55,487 nucleotides of DNA, taken from positions 1 through 55,487 of the forward strand of contig NZ_SRIC01000022.1 in the NCBI RefSeq assembly GCF_004684775.1, in the 5' to 3' direction. The stretch's first letter is position 1. Each line of letters opens with the position of its first letter. The notes under the pieces were generated by a model. It made no database searches, was not told where the DNA came from, and saw only the letters and a list, made by a program, of their open reading frames with translations. This document shows positions 39,913 through 46,038 of this stretch, piece by piece. The position numbers and the translations under genes are program-made. This stretch comes from Streptomyces sp. MZ04. Lineage in GTDB: Bacteria > Actinomycetota > Actinomycetes > Streptomycetales > Streptomycetaceae.

Positions 39913-40187
39913 CAGGCGTCCACCGCCTCGTAGGTGGCGCGGAAGATGTCGTCGCGGCAGGGGTGGAACTCGCCTGCGACGCCCTTGATGATCCAGTCGC
40001 CCGGCTCGGCGCGCATGTTGCCTTCGAGCGTGTGGATGACGAGGCCGAGTTGCGGCTTTGTGGTGTGCGCTCGCTTCGCGTCGCCGCCGTTGGTGCCGAT
40101 CCATCCGAGGATGCGATTCGCTGATTCAACAGTGCCGTCGAGCTGGCGTGCTTCGATCTCGACGGGCTTCTTGCGGTAGCGGGCCAT
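39912..40187 (-). CDS. Conserved phage protein (PGDWIIKGVAGEFHPC family)
   Basis: 91 residues beginning MARYRKKPVEIEARQLDG and ending with RAEPGDWIIKGVAGEFHPCRDDIFRATYE. This small family occurs across many phages, where it is annotated only as a phage protein. The fold is probably beta-rich with one helix. First gene of the minus-strand run that ends at 38011. Confidence 0.75.
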   Translation of the reverse strand: MARYRKKPVEIEARQLDGTVESANRILGWIGTNGGDAKRAHTTKPQLGLVIHTLEGNMRAEPGDWIIKGVAGEFHPCRDDIFRATYEAVDA

Positions 40188-40215
40188 GGCGCGGGCTCCT
40201 GTGTGGGGTTTCGGT

Positions 40216-40229
40216 ACGGTTGCTGAATG
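40216..40229 (+). promoter_or_regulatory. Leaderless -10 element TACGGT-N6-ATG
   Basis: TACGGT sits six bases before the ATG at 40227 of the single plus-strand gene of this region. Confidence 0.45.
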
Positions 40230-40571
40230 AGCAGTGTGACGAGCGTGTTCGTGGTGGTCGGCGACAGCGGGGACGGGGCAGCCGAGGAGGTCGCCCCGAA
40301 GGTTGCGGAGGCCGTGGCCGAGGTGATCCGAGAGACCGCCGTGAACCCGGACGCGGCAGCACACCTGCCAGTGATCTCGAACAGCGGAGACGGCGATCAC
40401 CCGTTGCAGGGCGGCAGCAAGCCGGGGGGCGGCGCCGTGATCTGGTTCGCCTGGAACTATGGCCGCCCCGTTGATCTGGAGCAGCGGTTGCAGGAGCGCG
40501 GCTTCGAGAACATCACCGTGTGGTCGCAGCACGAGCTCCACGGCTCGCGTCCACGCGTGACGAGCTGGTAG
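40227..40571 (+). CDS. Hypothetical protein on the opposite strand within the phage cluster
   Basis: 114 residues (VTSVFVVVGDSGDGAAEEVAPKVAEAVAEVIRETA, then GGAVIWFAWNYGRPVDLEQRLQERGFENITVWSQHEL) with an alternating alpha/beta pattern. It is the only plus-strand gene between 12.4 and 55 kb, has its own leaderless promoter, and its stop abuts the end of the convergent gene at 40572. A separately expressed (early or lysogenic) gene in a late region; unknown function. Confidence 0.6.
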   Translation: MSSVTSVFVVVGDSGDGAAEEVAPKVAEAVAEVIRETAVNPDAAAHLPVISNSGDGDHPLQGGSKPGGGAVIWFAWNYGRPVDLEQRLQERGFENITVWSQHELHGSRPRVTSW

Positions 40572-41015
40572 TTACGGCTTCCAGCGGGGCCCGCGTAGCT
40601 CTTCGGGTACGTCGCTGGTGGTGATGGGCGGGGTAGCGAGAATGTCGGCCAGCCCGAGGGCTCCGTCGCGGCGCTTCGATTCGGGTGGCTGCGGTCGGTC
40701 GAGCCCGGCGAGGATCTCTTCCGTCAGCCCAAGTGCGTGTGCGAGGTTGAGGAGTTCGGGGCAGTCGTTGAGGTTGTCTACGTTCGACAGGCCCATGTCG
40801 CCGTAGGTGCCGCAGCCTTTGCAGGCGGGCTCGTAGGTGACGTCAGGGTCCAGCGTGTGGCGGGCGAGGATGCGGCGGTCCGCCTCGCAGCGGCGCAGGG
40901 TGGTGGCAGCTGCGCCACAACCTCCCTGTGCGACTTCCCAGAGGTCGACTTCGGCCTCGCGCGCGAGAGCTTCACGAGCGTCAACTTGCTGGGTGATCCA
41001 GGCGTGGAGATCCAC
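40572..41015 (-). CDS. DUF6221-like protein, copy 1
   Basis: 147 residues. The N-terminal helix (VDLHAWITQQVDAREALAREA) and the pattern CEADRRILARHTLDP, then CKGCGTYGDMGL and CPELLNLAHALGL, are those of the DUF6221-type family common in Streptomyces and its phages. A cysteine-rich centre suggests zinc. A second family member is encoded at 50919-51356. Confidence 0.65.
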   Translation of the reverse strand: MDLHAWITQQVDAREALAREAEVDLWEVAQGGCGAAATTLRRCEADRRILARHTLDPDVTYEPACKGCGTYGDMGLSNVDNLNDCPELLNLAHALGLTEEILAGLDRPQPPESKRRDGALGLADILATPPITTSDVPEELRGPRWKP

Positions 41016-41035
41016 AGCTCGAGCCTTCAGTGGGT

Positions 41036-41218
41036 TTAGTGGTCGTGGACGCGCATGATCAGCAAGCCCTGCCAGGTACGGAGCTCAGTGGTGTCGCCGT
41101 CGCAGTCCTTGATGAGGCACACCGTGCGTCCGGATCGTATGGGGCGCTCCGGCTCGGGCTGGCCGATGCCGAGTTCCCGTTCGAGTCGGTCGATCAGGGC
41201 GTAGTCGGGTGCAGGCAT
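41036..41218 (-). CDS. Small hypothetical protein
   Basis: 60 residues (ALIDRLERELGIGQPEPERPIRSGRTVCLIKDCDGDTTELRTWQGLLIMRVHDH). Two Cys and a beta-hairpin pattern. Unknown. Confidence 0.55.
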   Translation of the reverse strand: MPAPDYALIDRLERELGIGQPEPERPIRSGRTVCLIKDCDGDTTELRTWQGLLIMRVHDH

Positions 41219-41238
41219 GGCGTATGCCTTCCGCGGGG

Positions 41239-41574
41239 TTAGGGCATTTCGATGAGGTGCCATACGAGTTGTCCGCCGGGTGCAATGGCGGTGCCTCGGT
41301 AGTGGCTGCCGTCGGGGATGGGCTGGCCGGTGCCGTAGATGCGGTACCGGCGGGCGGGGAAGTCGTCGCGGCGCCAGGCCCAGAACTCGACGATCTGCGG
41401 GTCTCGGCAGTCGCCGTGCAGTGGCGTGCTGCAGCCGCCGGCTTCGTGCCACAGGTCGTCGACTGGAATCTCGAAGCGGTAGATCTGCCCCGTTACGCTG
41501 TCAGCGCCTGGCGTATGCCCTCTTCGAGGGTGATCTTGGGGTCGTAGAAGGCGAGCATCCTTTTGGGGTCGCAC
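41239..41574 (-). CDS. Hypothetical protein with uncertain start
   Basis: The conserved-looking part starts at about 41496 (VTGQIYRFEIPVDDLWHEAGGCSTPLHGDCRDPQIVEFWAWR) and runs 85 residues. There, a GTA overlaps the TAA stop of the epimerase as GTAA, where a GTGA or ATGA would normally be. The only in-frame ATG lies at 41574, inside the epimerase gene. Either the long start is used or a non-standard codon is. The protein has three Cys and a beta pattern; unknown function. Confidence 0.5.
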   Translation of the reverse strand: MRPQKDARLLRPQDHPRRGHTPGADSVTGQIYRFEIPVDDLWHEAGGCSTPLHGDCRDPQIVEFWAWRRDDFPARRYRIYGTGQPIPDGSHYRGTAIAPGGQLVWHLIEMP

Positions 41575-42374
41575 ACCCTGTGGTGCACGCCTTGGGGTGC
41601 GTCAACGCGGTACTTGATGACGGGGCTGTAGCCGGCGGCTTGAGTGACGAAGCCGGCGAGTTCATCGAACGAGGTCGGCCGGCCCCAGCCGAGGTTGACG
41701 GGACCGGGGACGTCTTGGTCAATGGCGGCGAGGGTGGCGCCGACGATGTCGGTGACGTGGATCCAGTCGCGTGTGGAGTCGCCTGCTCCCCAGACTTCGA
41801 AGGGGTCTTGTCGGCACAGTGCGCGTTGGATGAACGCGGGGAACGGATACGCCTCGTCCTGGTCGCTGCCGTAGCCACTGAACGGCCGAAGGACGTGCAT
41901 GCGGGTGCCGTGGGCTTCGACGATGGGGACGAGCTGCTCGCCTGTGAGCTTGGCCAGGCCGTAAGTCGCGTCGGGTGTGCGGGGGTTGGCGAGGTCGATG
42001 TCGGTCTCGATGAGGCGGTGGATGTCGCCGGGCTGTTGGAGTGCGACCGGATAGGCGGCGCTGCTGCTGTAGTACACGGCGCGCGGGATCTGGTTGCGGA
42101 TCAGCCACCGGAAGTACCAGGTATCGAGGGCGAGGTTGGTGGCGACGCCGAGCGGGCTGCCGTCGATGCTGGCCCGCCCTCCGACGATCGCCGCAGCGTG
42201 GATGGCGAGGTCCCAGCGGCGGTCGTCGGTGCGGAAGAAGTCGAGGGTGTCACCACTGCGGGCGAGCAGGGTGGCGTTGAGGTCGACGCCGAGGACAATG
42301 TCGCCGCGGTCGAGGAGCGCACGATGCAGGTGACGGCCAACGAACCCGGACGCCCCGGTCAGCAGGACGCGCAT
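41493..42374 (-). CDS. NAD-dependent sugar epimerase/dehydratase (SDR)
   Basis: 293 residues from the ATG at 42374. MRVLLTGASGFVGRHLHRALL is the NAD-binding GxxGxxG; YSSSAAYPVALQQ and the YGLAKLTGE supply the catalytic Ser/Tyr-Lys pair (YxxxK, about residue 147). RPFSGYGSDQDEAYPFPAFIQRAL and VWGAGDSTRDWIHVTDI are typical of nucleotide-sugar epimerases and dehydratases (GalE/RmlB type). It follows a Cys-rich small gene and methyltransferase, pointing to a sugar-modification module. Confidence 0.88.
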   Translation of the reverse strand: MRVLLTGASGFVGRHLHRALLDRGDIVLGVDLNATLLARSGDTLDFFRTDDRRWDLAIHAAAIVGGRASIDGSPLGVATNLALDTWYFRWLIRNQIPRAVYYSSSAAYPVALQQPGDIHRLIETDIDLANPRTPDATYGLAKLTGEQLVPIVEAHGTRMHVLRPFSGYGSDQDEAYPFPAFIQRALCRQDPFEVWGAGDSTRDWIHVTDIVGATLAAIDQDVPGPVNLGWGRPTSFDELAGFVTQAAGYSPVIKYRVDAPQGVHHRVCDPKRMLAFYDPKITLEEGIRQALTA

Positions 42375-42520
42375 CAGCCCTCCTCGTCGTCGACGGCTCC
42401 GCAGGGGCACGGCTCGAAGCTCGGGCACTCACAGGGCAGTCCGTATCCGTCCCGACCCGCGCATGGACCGGACCGGTGCTCGGCGATCTCGTGATGGCAG
42501 GTGCACTTGTCGGAGATCAC
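42374..42520 (-). CDS. Small cysteine-rich protein (48 aa)
   Basis: The GTG at 42520 overlaps the methyltransferase stop (GTGA), and its own stop overlaps the epimerase ATG (TGATG). The peptide has eight cysteine/histidine-type ligands in CTCHHEIAEHRSGPC, then CECPSFEPCPCG, a pattern of a small zinc-binding protein of actinophages. Unknown role within the sugar module. Confidence 0.65.
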   Translation of the reverse strand: MISDKCTCHHEIAEHRSGPCAGRDGYGLPCECPSFEPCPCGAVDDEEG

Positions 42521-43110
42521 GGCTTCACGGCCCGGTAGACGCCCCACGGCAGTTCGCTGTCGACGGGCTCCAGGCCGATTCCCGCGCAGGCTTCGGCCTG
42601 CCGCTCGCGGGACCAGGTGGTGACGCCGATCCACGAGTCGGCCTCTTCGGGCGTCTCAGAGACGGGCCAGTCGAGGACGATGATCCCGCCGAGCTTGGTC
42701 GCGGCCCGCAGCCTGCCGATGATGTGCAGGCAGTCCGCGTAGCTGTGGTGGATGAGGACGGCCAGGCTGTAGACGGCGTCCATGCGGCGGCGGCCGAGAT
42801 GGGCGGCGAGGCCGTCGGCAGTCGCCTGCACGGTGGCGAGGTCGGGCGCGCGGTCGGTGAGCCGGTCGAGCATCCGCTGCGAGCTGTCGACGGCCGTCAC
42901 CTCGTAGCCGAGGGCGGCGAGCGGGATGGCGACGCGTCCGTCACCGCAGCCGAAGTCGAGCACCTTCGCCCCGTCGGGGATCACGCTGGCGAGCATGCCG
43001 GCCTGCACCTTGCCGGACTCCCAGTACGCCCACTCCGAGACACGGCGCGTGGGGTGGATCGCGGCCGGGTCGGCGGCGTCCCATGCGGTGATGACGTCAG
43101 CGGCGGTCAC
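42517..43110 (-). CDS. SAM-dependent methyltransferase (class I)
   Basis: 197 residues from the GTG at 43110, which overlaps the HIT stop. Residues 45-55 carry KVLDFGCGDGRVAIPLA (AdoMet-binding motif I), then VTAVDSSQRML (motif II), DAVYSLAVLIHH (motif IV) and a GGIIVLDWPVSETPEE strand. It belongs to the methyltransferase type 11/25 group that methylates small molecules including sugars. The adjacent GT2, HIT and SDR genes suggest a sugar or nucleotide-sugar substrate; unproven. Confidence 0.85.
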   Translation of the reverse strand: MTAADVITAWDAADPAAIHPTRRVSEWAYWESGKVQAGMLASVIPDGAKVLDFGCGDGRVAIPLAALGYEVTAVDSSQRMLDRLTDRAPDLATVQATADGLAAHLGRRRMDAVYSLAVLIHHSYADCLHIIGRLRAATKLGGIIVLDWPVSETPEEADSWIGVTTWSRERQAEACAGIGLEPVDSELPWGVYRAVKP

Positions 43111-43475
43111 GCTGTCTCCTCGTGTGATCGGCTGCTTCGGCCGGAGTACCAAGGAAGCGCGAGCCCGTCGTTCTCGGCGCGCGGCACGAGGTGCAGGTGC
43201 AGGTGGAACACGGACTGCGTTGCTACTCGCCCGCGCGAGGTGATGATGTTGCACCACTGGCTGGCGGCCAGTTGGGCAGCTCGACGCATAGTCGCAGCGC
43301 TGATCTCGGGGTCTTGCCCAACGTCAGCAACGTGGATCTTCGGGATGACGAGCAGGTGTCCAGCAACCACAGGGTTCAGCGGAACTATCGCGAGCGCGTC
43401 GTCCCACACGTGGAAGATGTCGGCCGGTGCGCGTCCGGCGACGATCTCGCAGAAGGGGCACGAATCTTGCCTCAC
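43107..43475 (-). CDS. HIT-family nucleotide hydrolase/transferase
   Basis: 122 residues. CPFCEIVAGRAPADIFHVWDD opens the protein, LLVIPKIHVADVG follows and FHLHLHLVPRAEND is the HxHxH catalytic histidine triad. HIT proteins split nucleoside monophosphates from substrates such as NDP-sugars or dinucleotides. Overlaps both neighbours by four bases, so it is coupled to the GT2-type gene upstream. Confidence 0.88.
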   Translation of the reverse strand: MRQDSCPFCEIVAGRAPADIFHVWDDALAIVPLNPVVAGHLLVIPKIHVADVGQDPEISAATMRRAAQLAASQWCNIITSRGRVATQSVFHLHLHLVPRAENDGLALPWYSGRSSRSHEETA

Positions 43476-44182
43476 GCGCTCTCCTCGACGAGCTTCCGCA
43501 GCTTGGCGAGGTCGGCGTCGAGACCGCCGCCGTCGCGGTACTCGTAGTAGGCAGCCGAGTCGCTGCTCACCTGCTCAGGGCTGTTGACCTCGGCGTAGCC
43601 CACATCCATGGGCGCCTTCTGAGCGGCCGGGTGCAGATGCTCGATGACCATGTCGTCGAGGTACGTGATGCGGCCCATGCCGCGACCCCACTCGACCCAA
43701 CAAAGATCGACACAGAGATGCACCAGGGCCGGAGGCGCCATGTAGCCGAGCGTCTCGACGATGTCCGAGGTCATCGCCACGGCGGTCGCCATCGCCTCAC
43801 CCTGGAGGAGGTCGTTGCCGTAGACGATGCCGGGCCCGCCGGACAGGCACTCACGGATCCGTGCATCCCACGGCATTGCGGCCGGACGGGGCCGGTGATC
43901 GTCGCCCATGAAGGCGAGGAACCGGTAGCTCTTGGCGGCCTTCACGGCCTGCTGGTTGAGCGTGCCGACGAGCCGCCGCCGCTTGCCGAACGTGAACCGC
44001 ACGCGCTCGTCGCCCTTGTACTCGGCGGCGTTCTTCTTGTACGCGGCCAGCTCCGGATCATCCGTGTCGACAGCGAACAGCAGATCGGCGGTGGCGCCGG
44101 TGTCGTCCCAGGCTTGCACGATCTCCGGCACAGCCTGTGGCCTGCCGCGGGTCGGGATGATGACGAGCAGGTCGTTGGCCAT
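43472..44182 (-). CDS. GT-A (family 2-like) glycosyltransferase
   Basis: 236 residues from the ATG at 44182. DLLVIIPTRGRPQAVPEIVQAW is the nucleotide-binding N-terminus of GT-A enzymes; DLLFAVDTDDPEL, then YRFLAFMGDDHRPR (a DD motif in place of DxD) and IVYGNDLL follow. The protein is shorter than typical chromosomal GT2 members and resembles phage-encoded glycosyltransferases. It leads a tight five-gene set (GT, HIT, methyltransferase, Cys-rich, SDR), suggesting synthesis and transfer of a modified sugar. Confidence 0.78.
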   Translation of the reverse strand: MANDLLVIIPTRGRPQAVPEIVQAWDDTGATADLLFAVDTDDPELAAYKKNAAEYKGDERVRFTFGKRRRLVGTLNQQAVKAAKSYRFLAFMGDDHRPRPAAMPWDARIRECLSGGPGIVYGNDLLQGEAMATAVAMTSDIVETLGYMAPPALVHLCVDLCWVEWGRGMGRITYLDDMVIEHLHPAAQKAPMDVGYAEVNSPEQVSSDSAAYYEYRDGGGLDADLAKLRKLVEESA

Positions 44183-44195
44183 GGCGCGGGCCCTT

Positions 44196-44489
44196 TCAGT
44201 AGACCTTGAGCGTTCCGGTGCGGTAGACGGGGGTTTCGGAGCCGCCCGCAAATTTGATCCACACCGTGTATTCGCCTTCGATCAGCGTGACCGCACCGCC
44301 GTTGGGGCCGATGAGGATCCGGCCGTGCGGGGCGATCCATTCGCCGGTCAGCCAGTCCTCGGTGACGGGGCTGGTGTCGGTGAGAAGGAACGCGAACTGG
44401 GGTGGTACGGCCAGCTGGATCGTGGTTCCGCCCGACCTTGCCACGACGGTGACCTTGACGAACTCGGTGCTGATGGCGGCTAGATCCAC
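44196..44489 (-). CDS. Small Ig-like virion protein, paralogue A
   Basis: The GTG at 44489 (VDLAAISTEFVKVTVVARSGG) is used because the paralogue at 45739 starts in the same way (HLAATSTAYVKV); an ATG six codons upstream is possible. 97 residues with the strand set ILIGPNGGAVTLIEGEYTVWIKFAGG, as in the paralogue (LLVGPDGGALTLAHGDYRVWITF). Probably an Ig-like domain on the tail or capsid. It overlaps the fibre gene upstream by ten bases. Confidence 0.7.
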   Translation of the reverse strand: MDLAAISTEFVKVTVVARSGGTTIQLAVPPQFAFLLTDTSPVTEDWLTGEWIAPHGRILIGPNGGAVTLIEGEYTVWIKFAGGSETPVYRTGTLKVY

Positions 44490-45322
44490 GGCTGGCTCAC
44501 CGTCCATCCCCCGCGGGGTTCGCTGAGCTGGATGGTGATGTCGTCGGTGTCGGCGGCGTCGGTGCGAGCGCCGAGTTCGCTGCTTCCGGCGAGGTCGGCG
44601 GATGCTCCTGCCGTCTGCACGCTGCTGGCGTCGAGGCTGGTGTCTGCTGTCAGGTCGGCGGCGACGACGATGGAGCGGGTCGCTGCTGCGGTCTGGGTGC
44701 CGTCGGCGGTGAGTGCGGCGGAGCCGAAGTAGGTGCTGGCCGAGCTTGCCGGCGTGTTGACGTTGTCGATCTCGGCGTAGTTGGTGGTGCCGTTGGTGCG
44801 GAAACTCCACAGGTCGAGTGCGCATGTATCGATCGCGGCAGTCACCCACGCCGGGGTCGCTAGAGTCCGGCGGTTCGTCCAAGCCGAGCCGTCTGTGGAG
44901 GTGTCCCACAGCACGTTCCCGCCGGTCTCACGGATCCGTAGCCACAGGTGCGTGACTGCCGAGTAGGTGAGGGACACGGCCGCGCCGTCGAAGTAGGCGA
45001 CATTGGATTCGCAGCGGATCGTCCCCGCCGCCGTGTTGATGTTGAAGGCCAGGTTCGTGCCAGCCGTCGAGGTGATGATGCTGAACACGACCTGCACTTC
45101 AGGGCTACCGCCGTTGACTGTTGGAGCGACCGGCACCTGCAGATAGACCGAACTCCCGGCGAGCGTCCACACCTTGGCGGTCTGGTAGCCGGCGTAGGTG
45201 CCTGCCACGCACGGCAGGCGAGCCCGGCCACTGGTCTCGGTCACGCCGCCGTAAGAGTTGCCCCAGTCGGGTCCGATGATGTTGTCGTTGAAGTTGTCGA
45301 CGAGGGTGGAGAGCAGGGCCAC
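44480..45322 (-). CDS. Fibre-like virion protein with jelly-roll domain and short repeat tail
   Basis: 280 residues. Residues 5-200 form a concanavalin-like beta-sandwich (LVDNFNDNIIGPDWGNSYGG, VYLQVPVAP, LWLRIRETGGNVLWDTSTDGSAWTNRRTLATP, NYAEIDNVN). The last 70 residues carry a few degenerate copies of the Ala/Thr-rich repeat seen in the larger paralogue at 46029. The domain and its order relative to the small Ig-like gene are duplicated in the neighbouring pair. Confidence 0.75.
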   Translation of the reverse strand: MALLSTLVDNFNDNIIGPDWGNSYGGVTETSGRARLPCVAGTYAGYQTAKVWTLAGSSVYLQVPVAPTVNGGSPEVQVVFSIITSTAGTNLAFNINTAAGTIRCESNVAYFDGAAVSLTYSAVTHLWLRIRETGGNVLWDTSTDGSAWTNRRTLATPAWVTAAIDTCALDLWSFRTNGTTNYAEIDNVNTPASSASTYFGSAALTADGTQTAAATRSIVVAADLTADTSLDASSVQTAGASADLAGSSELGARTDAADTDDITIQLSEPRGGWTVSQPWI

Positions 45323-45336
45323 GACTCACCCCGCGA

Positions 45337-45720
45337 TCACGAAAGCGCGAACGTCAGAGCGCCTGCGGTGATCTTGAGTTCATCACCAGCAAGCAGCGTC
45401 CGGCTCGCGGCGAGCGGCCCGTACCAGAGGCGGACTGGGGTGCCTGCGCTGTCCCAGATCTCAGTCCCGACGAAGGTTCCGGCGGGCATACCGGTCCACA
45501 CGAGGTCAGCGCTGTTGGAAGTAGCCCCGGATGCTGCGGCGCCGACGGTGAGGGTCTTGCGCACGTAGCTGCCACCGGTCGCCTCAGTTCCGGCCGCGCT
45601 GTCGCTGCCGTTAGCGGTGACGATCGCGACCTTCAAAGGCAAGGTAGGGGCCGTCGTTGCAGTCCCCATTAGCCAGTCTAGAGCGCGGTTCTCGGCCGTA
45701 TTCGAAAGGTTGTCGGCGAT
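45337..45720 (-). CDS. Phage fibre-region protein, probable ATC start
   Basis: From the ATC at 45720 the frame reads IADNLSNTAENRALDWLMGTATTAPTLPLKVAIVTANGSD, the usual N-terminus of small actinophage tail-fibre or virion proteins, which normally begins MAD.LSN.AENALLDWLMGTA. GGAGG stands nine bases upstream of the ATC. The first ATG (45669, before GTATT) would delete the conserved helix. I therefore read 127 residues with a mutated start codon. The rest is beta-rich (SADLVWTGMPAGTFVGTEIWDSAG). Confidence 0.6.
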   Translation of the reverse strand: MADNLSNTAENRALDWLMGTATTAPTLPLKVAIVTANGSDSAAGTEATGGSYVRKTLTVGAAASGATSNSADLVWTGMPAGTFVGTEIWDSAGTPVRLWYGPLAASRTLLAGDELKITAGALTFALS

Positions 45721-45738
45721 GCCTACTGCCCTCCCTTG

Positions 45739-46038
45739 CTAAGTGATGCCGAGGTGCCCGGACAGCTCGACGATGTTTTCGCCGCCGGGCGGGTCGAAGG
45801 TGATCCATACGCGGTAGTCGCCATGCGCGAGGGTGAGGGCGCCCCCGTCAGGTCCGACGAGGAGCCGCGCGGTCGATCCGTCGACCCATGCCGCGGTCTT
45901 CCAGTCACCGGCCGCAGGGTTCCCGCGGTTCGAGGCCGGGAGGATCGCGAGCTTCACCGGGGCGCTGGTGATGTCCACCCCGGTGGGCGGTGTGACCTGC
46001 ACTTTCACGTAGGCGGTGCTGGTCGCGGCTAGGTGCAT
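45739..46038 (-). CDS. Small Ig-like virion protein, paralogue B
   Basis: 99 residues, MHLAATSTAYVKVQVTPPTGVDIT, then LLVGPDGGALTLAHGDYRVWITFDPPG. Clearly paralogous to the protein at 44196. It overlaps the long repeat fibre gene upstream by ten bases, the same arrangement as the other pair, which shows that a two-gene block was duplicated. Confidence 0.72.
   Translation of the reverse strand: MHLAATSTAYVKVQVTPPTGVDITSAPVKLAILPASNRGNPAAGDWKTAAWVDGSTARLLVGPDGGALTLAHGDYRVWITFDPPGGENIVELSGHLGIT

Noticed and set aside
45669..45726. GTA at 45726 as the start codon of the fibre-region gene
   Set aside because: It is only three bases from the GGAGG and would be an unsupported start codon; the ATC at 45720 has better spacing and agrees with the expected N-terminal sequence.
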